Part shown: piece after piece, positions 23,161 through 30,387 of the stretch
Layout: each line of letters opens with the position of its first letter
Numbering within the stretch: position 1 is the stretch's first letter
Assembly: GCA_020249465.1 (NCBI GenBank)
Contig: JADCFP010000009.1
Coordinates: forward strand, 1-42,765
Length of the DNA stretch: 42,765 nucleotides
Origin: Roseomonas sp.
GTDB lineage: Bacteria > Pseudomonadota > Alphaproteobacteria > Acetobacterales > Acetobacteraceae
Direction: 5' to 3'
Program-made: the position numbers and the translations under genes
Notes under the pieces: model-generated
Database searches by the model: none
Told to the model about the DNA's origin: nothing
Seen by the model: the letters and a program-made list of their open reading frames with translations, nothing else

Positions 23161-23174
23161 GATAGCGCGCTATC
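23161..23174. promoter_or_regulatory. Perfect palindrome GATAGCGCGCTATC, candidate MarR operator
   Basis: A 14 bp perfect palindrome 38 bp upstream of the marR ATG and 3 bp after the nth stop. MarR proteins bind such inverted repeats and often repress their own gene and an adjacent exporter. TATCTA at 23171-23176 could serve as a -10 element, so bound repressor would block the promoter. Assignment to this MarR is inferred from position. Confidence 0.6.
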
Positions 23175-23212
23175 TATTTGCATCCTAGGCATTGCGGGAT
23201 TAGCCTTCCCGC

Positions 23213-23674
23213 ATGCCTGACGGGTCAGAGATTTCCCAAGCGCGTTGGCGGCTTGGTGTGGCCATTGCCCAGATTGCGCGGCGCTGGCGCGTGCGGCTGG
23301 ACCAACGCATCCTGCCCTTTGGCCTGACGGAATCGCGCTGGCTGGTGCTGCTGAGCCTCGCCCGGCGCGGCGATGGCGTGACGCAAAAGGATTTGGCCAA
23401 GCGGCTGGCGGTGGAAGGCCCCACCATGGTCCGCTCCCTGGATTGGCTGGAAGCGCAGGGCTTTGTGGAACGCCGCGCTGCCCCGGGGGACCGCCGCGCC
23501 AAGACCATTCATTTGACCGAAGCCGCGCGCCCCGTGCTGCAAAACATCGAAGCCGAAGCCGCTGCTGTGCGCGCCGAAATCCTGGAAGGCATTCCGGAGG
23601 AAGATTTGGCCATGTGCCTTTCCGTGCTTGATCGCGTGGCGCAAGGCCTCGCGCGTACCGAGGGCGGTGCGTGA
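23213..23674 (+). CDS. MarR family transcriptional regulator
   Basis: A 153-residue winged-helix regulator. The recognition region is GVTQKDLAKRLAVEGPTMVR, followed by the wing VERRAAPGDRRAKTIHLT and dimerisation helices at both ends. The group is the SlyA/EmrR-like type. It is the first gene of a marR-hlyD-mfs operon; its stop overlaps the hlyD start in TGATG. It probably represses the exporter and releases DNA on binding a small phenolic or toxic ligand. The ATG has no Shine-Dalgarno and is preceded by a GCGGGA/TCCCGC hairpin (23194-23212). Confidence 0.92.
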   Translation: MPDGSEISQARWRLGVAIAQIARRWRVRLDQRILPFGLTESRWLVLLSLARRGDGVTQKDLAKRLAVEGPTMVRSLDWLEAQGFVERRAAPGDRRAKTIHLTEAARPVLQNIEAEAAAVRAEILEGIPEEDLAMCLSVLDRVAQGLARTEGGA

Positions 23675-24807
23675 TGGATATCGGCCCCGCCAAAACATCG
23701 CCGGTTGCTGCCCGGCCCAATACGGCGCTGAAGCGGTTGCGCCTGGCTGCCGCAATCACCGCCGGCTTGGCGCTGCTGGCCGGTGCGGGGCATTGGATCT
23801 ATCGGCATTTCACGCATGTGATTGTGGATGATGCGCGCATCGCCGCTGATATGATCGCGCTTGCTAGCCGCGTGCCAGGCTGGGTGATGGAATTGCCGGT
23901 GATTGCCGGCGATGAACCGCGCCAGGGCGCTGTGCTGATCCGCATTGATAGCCGCGATTCAGCGCTCACCTTGCAGGAATTGGAGGCTCGGCTGGCGAAT
24001 ATCGCAACCCGCCGGGCAGAGCTTGATGCGCGCATTACCATGGTGGATCGCCTGACCAGCAGCCAGGAAGATGCGACGCGCGCCAAGCTGGAAGCCGCGC
24101 GCGCCGCGCTGCCGGCGGCGGAAGCGGATCGGGTTTATGCCGAAGCCGAATATGCGCGCGCCAATCAATTGATCGGCACCGGCAGCGGCACGCGCCAGCG
24201 CCATGACCAGACCCGCGCCTTGCTGGAAGCCGCGACGCAACGCGTATTGGCCGTGGCGGCTGATATCCGCACTGCGGAGGCGCAATTGGCAAATGCCAGC
24301 GCCGCGCGGGAGGAAATGGGCGTACTGCGCCATCAGCGCGCTGCGCTTGAACCGCTGGAACGTGAAATCTCCGCCCAACGCCAACGCATTGCGATTGATA
24401 TTGAAGACCGCACCATCCGCATGCCTTTTGATGGCGTGGTGGATCGCGTTTTCGTGGACCCCGGTGAATACGTGACACCCGGCCAGCGCGTGATGCTGGT
24501 GCATGACCCGCGCCGCGTGCGTGTGGAAGCCAATGTGAAGGAAACCGAAATCCGCTATTTCCGCCCTGGGCGTGAAGTGCGTGTGACGGTGGATGCCTAT
24601 CCGGGGCGCGTTTTTACCGGGCGCGTGGAACGTGTGGGCGCTGCCGCTACCAGTGAATTCGCGCTGCTGCCAAGCCCCAATCCTTCCGGCAATTTCACCA
24701 AGATCACGCAGCGCCTGCCGGTGCGCATCGCGCTTGAAGATTTGCCGCCCAATGGCGCGCTGCGCCCCGGCATGATGGTGGTGGTGGAAACGCCCGCCCG
24801 TGAGTGA
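23674..24807 (+). CDS. HlyD/EmrA family membrane fusion (periplasmic adaptor) protein
   Basis: A 377-residue adaptor with one N-terminal membrane helix (LRLAAAITAGLALLAGAGHWIY, about 25-45), the first lipoyl half (VIVDDARIAADMIALASRVPGWV), a long coiled-coil hairpin (about 95-225, rich in Ala/Arg/Glu) and a second lipoyl half plus beta-barrel (TIRMPFDGVVDRVFVDPGEYV). This is the EmrA arrangement, in which the adaptor joins an inner-membrane pump to an outer-membrane channel. The ATG 23674 overlaps the marR stop; GTG 23671 is a possible alternative. The outer-membrane component is not encoded nearby. Confidence 0.92.
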   Translation: MDIGPAKTSPVAARPNTALKRLRLAAAITAGLALLAGAGHWIYRHFTHVIVDDARIAADMIALASRVPGWVMELPVIAGDEPRQGAVLIRIDSRDSALTLQELEARLANIATRRAELDARITMVDRLTSSQEDATRAKLEAARAALPAAEADRVYAEAEYARANQLIGTGSGTRQRHDQTRALLEAATQRVLAVAADIRTAEAQLANASAAREEMGVLRHQRAALEPLEREISAQRQRIAIDIEDRTIRMPFDGVVDRVFVDPGEYVTPGQRVMLVHDPRRVRVEANVKETEIRYFRPGREVRVTVDAYPGRVFTGRVERVGAAATSEFALLPSPNPSGNFTKITQRLPVRIALEDLPPNGALRPGMMVVVETPARE

Positions 24808-26395
24808 CGCAGCTGCTGGCGCACCCATGCCTTCTCGCCCTTCCTGGGCGGGGCCGGAAATGGCGGTGCTGGCGGCGCGGTTTGGCGATTCCTATCGCTG
24901 GATGGTGACGATCCCGGCGATGATCGGCACGATTGCGACAATCCTTTCCTCCACCATCGCCAATGTCGCCTTGCCTGAAATCATGGGTGCCTATGGCATG
25001 GGGCAGGATCACGCACAGCTTGTGGCAACCGCATTTCTTGCCTCCGTCACTGGGACCATGTTGCTGAATGGCTGGCTGGTGGATCGCTTTGGGTTTCGCC
25101 TGACCTATTCGGCAGCGATGCTGATTTTCATCTTTGGGTCGCTGCTATCGGGCTTTGCGCCGGAAGAAGGCACGCTGATTTTGGGCCGTGTCCTGCAAGG
25201 GGCAGCGGCGGGCATGGTGCAGCCCTTGGGCATGCAAATCATTTTCATGGTCTATCCGCCGGAAAAACGCGGCTCCGCCATGGGGCTTTACGCGGTGGGT
25301 GTTGTGCTGGCGCCGGCTCTTGGCCCTGCTTTCGGTGGGCTGATGGTGGATGGCTTTGGCTGGCGGTCAGTGTTTTTCCTGGCGATCCCATTCGCCATGA
25401 TTGGTCTGATTTTGGGACTGATTGTGATGCCGGGGCCTGCGCGGGAAGGCGCCAAACGGCGCTTCGATGCGCCGGGCTTTATCCTTCTGATCATTGCCCT
25501 TTTCGCGCTGCTGACCGGGCTTTCCAGCGGGCAACGCGAAGGCTGGCAATCCGATGCGGTGGTGACCGAGCTTTCCATCGCTGCTGCTGCCGCAATCGCC
25601 TTTGTGTGGTGGGAATGGCGCAGCCCCTATGCCATGCTCAATCCGCGGCTTTTCACCGTGCGTGGCTTTGCCTGTTCTTCCTTGGTGGCGCTGGTGTATG
25701 GCGCGACGCTGTTTGGTTCGGTCTATCTGCTGCCCCTATTTGTGCAGACGGTGCAGGGCTATTCCGCGACGCGCGCGGGGCTATTGCTGATGCCGGCGGG
25801 GCTGATGCTGCTGCTCGTTTTTCCAATCGCGGGACGCATCGCGGATAGGACCGAGCCCTGGTTGCCGATTGGCATTGGCCTGATCCTTTTCGCCTATTCC
25901 ACCTGGCTGATGGTAGATGTCGGCACGGATACGCCCTTCTGGACTCTGGCGATTTGGATTCTGATCGGCCGGATTGGCTTTGGCATTGCCATGCCCAGCA
26001 TGAATGCCGGCGCACTGCGGTCTCTGCCGCCGCAATGGGTTGGGCAGGGTTCGGGCGCGATCAATTTCGCGCGGCAATTCGGCGGGGCGATGGGTGTCAA
26101 TCTGCTGTCCATTTATCTGGAACGCCAAACGCAGCTTTATGCCCAGGCGCTGACGGCAACACAGGAAGGGCGCGGCAATACCGCCGATTGGTTGCGGGAT
26201 GCTGAAAGGCTGCTGGCACAAGAGGGCTTCGCCGATGGCATTCGCCAGGCTTTGGCGCAGGATTATCTGGGGCGCGTGGTGCTGACCCAGGCCTCCATGC
26301 TCGCCTTTCGCGATACCTTCACCGTGCTGGTGCTGATTTGTGTGCTGGCACTTGGCGTGGTGGCGGTGATGCGGGGTGCGAAACGGCCTGGCTGA
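24800..26395 (+). CDS. DHA2-type MFS multidrug transporter (EmrB/QacA subfamily)
   Basis: A 531-residue inner-membrane protein with about 14 hydrophobic segments, typical of DHA2 drug:H+ antiporters. LVDRFGFR after helix 2 matches the loop 2-3 motif of the superfamily, and GRVLQGAAAGMVQPLG resembles motif B in helix 4. It probably forms a tripartite pump with the adjacent EmrA-like protein. The GTG 24800 start overlaps the hlyD stop by 8 bp, an arrangement that suggests translational coupling; ATG 24827 is the alternative. Drug specificity cannot be inferred. Confidence 0.92.
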   Translation: MSDAAAGAPMPSRPSWAGPEMAVLAARFGDSYRWMVTIPAMIGTIATILSSTIANVALPEIMGAYGMGQDHAQLVATAFLASVTGTMLLNGWLVDRFGFRLTYSAAMLIFIFGSLLSGFAPEEGTLILGRVLQGAAAGMVQPLGMQIIFMVYPPEKRGSAMGLYAVGVVLAPALGPAFGGLMVDGFGWRSVFFLAIPFAMIGLILGLIVMPGPAREGAKRRFDAPGFILLIIALFALLTGLSSGQREGWQSDAVVTELSIAAAAAIAFVWWEWRSPYAMLNPRLFTVRGFACSSLVALVYGATLFGSVYLLPLFVQTVQGYSATRAGLLLMPAGLMLLLVFPIAGRIADRTEPWLPIGIGLILFAYSTWLMVDVGTDTPFWTLAIWILIGRIGFGIAMPSMNAGALRSLPPQWVGQGSGAINFARQFGGAMGVNLLSIYLERQTQLYAQALTATQEGRGNTADWLRDAERLLAQEGFADGIRQALAQDYLGRVVLTQASMLAFRDTFTVLVLICVLALGVVAVMRGAKRPG

Positions 26396-26434
26396 TCTTG
26401 CCGCCTCAGCGTCCCCGTTCCATTCTGCGTGGCG

Positions 26435-26538
26435 GAGCATTTTCAGGCCAAGTGGAATCGCTTTGCGACTCGGAAAATGCGCCCAAACTAAGGTTTAGTG
26501 CGGTTCCAGTGAACGAAGGTGAACTGGAAACGCACTAA
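26435..26538 (+). repeat. Structured intergenic repeat, copy A
   Basis: A two-module inverted-repeat element. Module 1: GCATTTTC (26437-26444) pairs with GAAAATGC (26473-26480), enclosing a second imperfect stem GCCAAGTG/CGCTTTGC. Module 2: TTAGTGCG (26495-26502) pairs with CGCACTAA (26531-26538), and TTCCAGT (26504-26510) with ACTGGAA (26523-26529). The first 67 bases align without gaps to copy B at 29016 with 54 identities by hand count. It lies between the MFS stop and the crotonase start, ending just upstream of that gene's ribosome site. No T-run follows either stem. Confidence 0.85.
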
Positions 26539-26555
26539 TTTGAAAGGAAGGCCCC

Positions 26556-27356
26556 ATGGAAGCGCCCGTACTTGTTGAAATTGTCGATGATATCGCCCTG
26601 GTCACGTTGAACCGGCCAGAATCGCGCAATCCGCTTGATCCCGAAACCCAGGATGGGCTGATTGCCACCTTCATGAAGCTGGATGCGGAAGCGAAAGCGC
26701 GCGTCGCGATCCTGACCGGTGCGGGCAGCGCCTTTTGCGCCGGTGGCAATGTGCGCCGCATGGGTGAGGCCGCGAGTGGCAGCACGGAACGCACGCCAGC
26801 CCAGGCGCGCGGCTATTATCGCCACGGCATCCAACGCCTGCCGCGCATGTTTGAACAATTGGAAATCCCCGTGATTGCCGCAGTTAACGGCCCGGCCATG
26901 GGCGCCGGGTGTGACCTTGCCTGCATGTGTGATTTGCGCATTGCCGGCCAATCTGCGCGTTTCGCGGAAAGTTTTGTGAAGCTTGGCATCATCCCCGGCG
27001 ATGGCGGCGCCTGGTTGCTGCCGCGCGTGGTGGGCTTCGCCAAGGCCGCAGAGATGTCGCTGACCGGTGATGCGCTGTCAGCCGATCAGGCGCTGGCTTA
27101 TGGCTTGGTGTCTCAGGTGGTGCCGGATGCGGAATTGCTGGACGCGGCACGCGCGCTGGCGCGGCGCATCGCGGCCAATCCGCCGCAAGCCGTGCGTATG
27201 GCGCGGCGCCTGTTGCGCGAAGCCTGGAACAATCGGCTGGATTCCGTGCTTGAGATGTCTTCCGCCATGCAGGCGGTGGCGCATACCACGGATGATCATA
27301 AGGAAGCGCTGGCGGCGATGCGCGAAAAGCGCAAGCCCAGCTACAAGGGCGCCTGA
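26556..27356 (+). CDS. Enoyl-CoA hydratase/isomerase (crotonase) family protein, atypical active site
   Basis: A 266-residue crotonase-fold protein starting at ATG 26556 with AGGAAGG upstream. The CoA-binding A-x-x-A/G motif is GAGSAFCAGGN and the oxyanion glycine is in MGAGCDLACMCD. The positions of the two catalytic glutamates of rat enoyl-CoA hydratase (E144, E164) are Asp (GCDLA) and Phe (FAESF), with a Glu two residues earlier. Such members may act as isomerases or as hydratases for unusual acyl-CoAs. Followed after 3 bp by an SDR and a second crotonase, it probably serves an acyl-CoA degradation route with the ligase and CoA-transferase genes nearby. Confidence 0.9.
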   Translation: MEAPVLVEIVDDIALVTLNRPESRNPLDPETQDGLIATFMKLDAEAKARVAILTGAGSAFCAGGNVRRMGEAASGSTERTPAQARGYYRHGIQRLPRMFEQLEIPVIAAVNGPAMGAGCDLACMCDLRIAGQSARFAESFVKLGIIPGDGGAWLLPRVVGFAKAAEMSLTGDALSADQALAYGLVSQVVPDAELLDAARALARRIAANPPQAVRMARRLLREAWNNRLDSVLEMSSAMQAVAHTTDDHKEALAAMREKRKPSYKGA

Positions 27357-27359
27357 TCC

Positions 27360-28202
27360 TTGTTTGCGCCGGGGTTGCTCGCGGGGCGGCGCGCGCTGAT
27401 CACCGGTGGCGGCACCGGTTTGGGGCGTGCTATCGCTCGGCGCTATCTGCAATTGGGCGCGCGCATCGCGATTTGCGGGCGGCGTCTGGCGGTTTTGGAA
27501 GAAACCGCCGCAGCCCTGCGCGCTGAAATCCCTGGCGCTGATATTGCCGTGCATGGCTGCGATATTCGCGATGCCGCCGCCGTGGAAGCGATGCTCGACG
27601 CGGTCTTTGCCGAAGGCGTGCCCGATATTCTGGTGAATAATGCCGCGGCGAATTTTCTGGCGCAGACGCATAGGCTTTCTGCACGCGCGCTGGATGCGGT
27701 GCTGGCAACCACACTGCATGGCGCGGCCTATTGCACCATGGGCGTTGGGCGGCGCTGGATTGATGCCGGGCAGCCCGGCGTGGTGCTCAGTATCCTGACA
27801 CTTTCCGCCTTGCAGGGCGCGGCCTTCACCGTGCCTTCCGCCATGGCCAAGGCTGGCGTTTTGGCGATGACACAAAGCCTTGCGGTCGAATGGGGCCGGC
27901 ATGGCATTCGGTTGGTCGCGATTGCGCCCGGCACTTTCCCGACCGAGGCAGCCGTGGCGCGGCTCCGCCCCGGTGGTTTGGATCATGCCGATGTGCCGCT
28001 GAACCGCGCCGGGCGGCATGAGGAATTGACCGATCTTGCAGCCTATCTGGTTTCAGAAAATGCTGGCTATATCACGGGCGAATGCGTGGTGATTGATGGC
28101 GGGCGGCGCTATCTGGGTGGCGCGCGGGCTGGCGTGCGAGAGATGCTGGGCTGGGATGACGCTGCCTGGGAAAGACAGCGCGAAAAGACACCAAAGAAAT
28201 GA
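27360..28202 (+). CDS. SDR family oxidoreductase resembling 2,4-dienoyl-CoA reductase, TTG start
   Basis: A 280-residue SDR starting at TTG 27360, 3 bp after the crotonase stop; no ATG or GTG fits. TGGGTGLG binds the nucleotide and CGRR after strand 2 favours NADP. NNAA follows. The catalytic region reads PSAMAKAG: the Lys is present but the Tyr four residues before it is Ser. This is characteristic of the peroxisomal DECR2-like 2,4-dienoyl-CoA reductases, where the canonical Tyr is absent and other residues act. It would remove a conjugated double bond before beta-oxidation. Its stop overlaps the next start by ATGA. Confidence 0.88.
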   Translation: MFAPGLLAGRRALITGGGTGLGRAIARRYLQLGARIAICGRRLAVLEETAAALRAEIPGADIAVHGCDIRDAAAVEAMLDAVFAEGVPDILVNNAAANFLAQTHRLSARALDAVLATTLHGAAYCTMGVGRRWIDAGQPGVVLSILTLSALQGAAFTVPSAMAKAGVLAMTQSLAVEWGRHGIRLVAIAPGTFPTEAAVARLRPGGLDHADVPLNRAGRHEELTDLAAYLVSENAGYITGECVVIDGGRRYLGGARAGVREMLGWDDAAWERQREKTPKK

Positions 28203-29017
28203 CCGAAGCCTTCACTGAAATTCTCTATGGCGTGGCGGATCGCGTCGCGACCATCACGCTCAATCGGCCAGAACGCATGAATGCGTGGTCTGGCGTGATG
28301 GAAGCGGAAACTCGCGCTGCCTTCACGATGGCCGTAGCAGATGAAAACGTGCGCGCCATTGTGCTGACCGCGACCGGCAAGGGGTTTTGCGTCGGCGCCG
28401 ATGTTTCCGCCATTGCGACACGCGGCGCGGAACGCCCGACCTATGCCGGGGTAACACCCCCGCCCGGCGAAGCACCACCGACCGAGGATTTCGCGCGGCG
28501 CTATTCCTATATGCTCAATATCGGCAAGCCCGTGATTGCGGGCATCAATGGTGCAGTGGCGGGTGTTGGGCTTTGCCTGACGCTGTTTTGCGATATCCGT
28601 TTCATGGCGGCGGGGGCGAAGCTTTCAACGGCTTTTGCGCGGCGCGGCCTGGTCGCGGAACATGGCAGCGCCTGGATGCTGCCGCGCCTGATTGGGCCGA
28701 TGAATGCTGCTGATCTTTTGCTGTCTGGCCGCAGCATTACAGCGGAAGAAGCCGCTGTGATGGGGCTGGTGCGTGTGCTGCCGGCGGATGGCTTTGCCGC
28801 TGCGGTGCAGGCTTACGCGGCTGATCTCGCGCATAATTGCTCGCCACGTTCCATGCGCGTGATCAAGCGGCAAATGACACTCGCGCCGTTTCAAAGCCTG
28901 TCAGAGGCAGTGGAATTGGCCGAGGTGGAACAGGACGCTACACGCGGCACGGAAGACCGCCGCGAAGGGGTGGCGGCGTTTCTTGAAAAGCGCAAACCAA
29001 ATTTCACGGGGCGTTGA
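28199..29017 (+). CDS. Enoyl-CoA hydratase/isomerase family protein lacking both canonical glutamates
   Basis: A 272-residue crotonase whose ATG 28199 overlaps the SDR stop. ATGKGFCVGADVSAI gives the CoA site. At the positions of rat E144 and E164 there are Cys (GLCLTLFCD) and Phe (TAFARRG); instead LVAEHGSAW has a glutamate further on. That pattern is shared by a common but poorly characterised branch, so hydration is not assured. It ends in TGA at 29015-29017, where copy B of the repeat begins. The transcript probably includes the whole crotonase-SDR-crotonase unit. Confidence 0.9.
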   Translation: MTEAFTEILYGVADRVATITLNRPERMNAWSGVMEAETRAAFTMAVADENVRAIVLTATGKGFCVGADVSAIATRGAERPTYAGVTPPPGEAPPTEDFARRYSYMLNIGKPVIAGINGAVAGVGLCLTLFCDIRFMAAGAKLSTAFARRGLVAEHGSAWMLPRLIGPMNAADLLLSGRSITAEEAAVMGLVRVLPADGFAAAVQAYAADLAHNCSPRSMRVIKRQMTLAPFQSLSEAVELAEVEQDATRGTEDRREGVAAFLEKRKPNFTGR

Positions 29018-29108
29018 GCATTTTCAAGCCAAGCGGCGACGCTTGGCAACTCGGAAAATGCGATCAAATAAAGATTTAGCGCTGCGTGGCCGCGTACCAA
29101 CGCGGTTA
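29016..29108 (+). repeat. Structured intergenic repeat, copy B
   Basis: Same element as copy A. GCATTTTC (29018-29025) pairs with GAAAATGC (29054-29061); inside, GCCAAGCG (29028-29035) and CGCTTGGC (29040-29047) form a perfect stem closed by a GCGA (GNRA-type) tetraloop. Module 2 is degenerate (GCGTGG with CCAACGC). The element fills the whole gap between two convergent genes, beginning within the TGA of the crotonase and ending at the TAA of the methyltransferase. Confidence 0.82.
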
Positions 29109-30347
29109 AGCAGCGCGAACAAGTAAGCGATTCGTCTTTTCCATCGCAGCGACCAAAGCCTGGAATTCGCGCGCGAAAACATCCCGCGCCGTGCCATGCT
29201 GCGCCAGATCATCGCCAATCTCGCCTATGCTGCGCTTGCCATCAATGCGCGACAGGATCGCGCTGGCCAAGCGTGGCAGGGGTACCGGCACGGTCAGGCC
29301 ATCAAAAGTCACGCGCAGCACACCATCGCGCGGCAGGCTGGCGGCGAGCTTCGCGCCATCCAATTCGCGCAGGCAAGGAATGGCAGCGGGATCATCCCAA
29401 GGTGCGCTGATCACGGGCGCATCGGCGCGCACGCAATAGGCGATATGCACGCCCATATTGCCGGTGATTGCCTCGGCCAGGGCGGCGCGCTGCACCATAT
29501 CCATCGCTTCAATGCGCGGGCGGAGCTTGGGGTCTGACAGATAGGAAAGCGGATCGTAACGCAGCGGTTCCACCAGGCACACAATGCGCAAACCCGCTGC
29601 CTGGATCAGCGTATTGAAGGCCGGCACGGTGAAGGCGACATCGCGCGGATTGAGCAGCAAATCATACAGCCCGGCATCGCCGCCCTTTTCATGATCCGTG
29701 ATCCAGGGATTGCGCCGAAGCCAGGCGGTTTCCGGCATTTGCCGCCAGAGCCGTTTGGCGATTTGAACCCGCGCCGCCGGTGCCTCATCGGCCGGCGCCA
29801 GTAGGCGCAGCGCATCCTGCGCCATGTAAACACCGGTGCGCCCATGCGGCGCATAGACCATCAGGCCCAAGCCACCGCCCGGCGCCAATACCGAAACCAG
29901 CGCGCGTAAACCCTGCACCGGATCAGGCAGATGATGCAGTACGCCGCAGCAATCAATGTAATCAAATGGCCCAAGCCCGCTGCCGGGCAAATCGAGCAAG
30001 GACCCTTCCTGGAAAATCACGTTGCCAAGCTTGCGCGCCGCCACGCGTGCTTCCGCCACGCGCCGCGCCGCCGCTGAACGATCGAGCCAGGTGACATCAC
30101 CCGCTCGCCCGGCATTCGTCATTTGTTGGGCCAGCATCACGGTCGCATCCCCGCTGCCTCCCCCGGCGATTAGGGCACGCAGAGGCTCACTGGCCGGGCG
30201 GCGGGCGCCGAAAATCCAATGGTCCACTTCGCGCAAATGGCTCGGGCTGCCGATGATCAGGCGCTTGGCCTCATCCCGAGGATCACGCTCCGGATAGGGA
30301 TAGGCATCATATTGCGCGGCAAGCGCGGCATCGGCGGCGTCTTTCAT
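29106..30347 (-). CDS. Class I SAM-dependent methyltransferase
   Basis: A 413-residue protein with an N-terminal AQYDAYPYPERDPRDE motif typical of a family of bacterial methyltransferases, a Rossmann SAM site (ALIAGGGSGDATVMLA, about 58-73), DRS after strand 2 and DYIDCCGVLHHLPDP for strand 4. About 180 C-terminal residues form a separate domain ending in a helical part (DDLAQHGTARDVFAREFQALV) of unknown role. The accepting substrate is unknown; proteins or small metabolites are both possible. It lies 40 bp downstream of the epoxide-hydrolase-like gene on the same strand. Confidence 0.88.
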   Translation of the reverse strand: MKDAADAALAAQYDAYPYPERDPRDEAKRLIIGSPSHLREVDHWIFGARRPASEPLRALIAGGGSGDATVMLAQQMTNAGRAGDVTWLDRSAAARRVAEARVAARKLGNVIFQEGSLLDLPGSGLGPFDYIDCCGVLHHLPDPVQGLRALVSVLAPGGGLGLMVYAPHGRTGVYMAQDALRLLAPADEAPAARVQIAKRLWRQMPETAWLRRNPWITDHEKGGDAGLYDLLLNPRDVAFTVPAFNTLIQAAGLRIVCLVEPLRYDPLSYLSDPKLRPRIEAMDMVQRAALAEAITGNMGVHIAYCVRADAPVISAPWDDPAAIPCLRELDGAKLAASLPRDGVLRVTFDGLTVPVPLPRLASAILSRIDGKRSIGEIGDDLAQHGTARDVFAREFQALVAAMEKTNRLLVRAA

Positions 30348-30387
30348 CGCGCCTATCTAGCAAGCCCAGGGAAAGCGGAAAGCCCAT

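Noticed and set aside
23674-26395. Type I secretion system
   Set aside because: The adaptor is paired with an MFS antiporter, not with an ABC exporter, so a drug efflux pump is the better reading.
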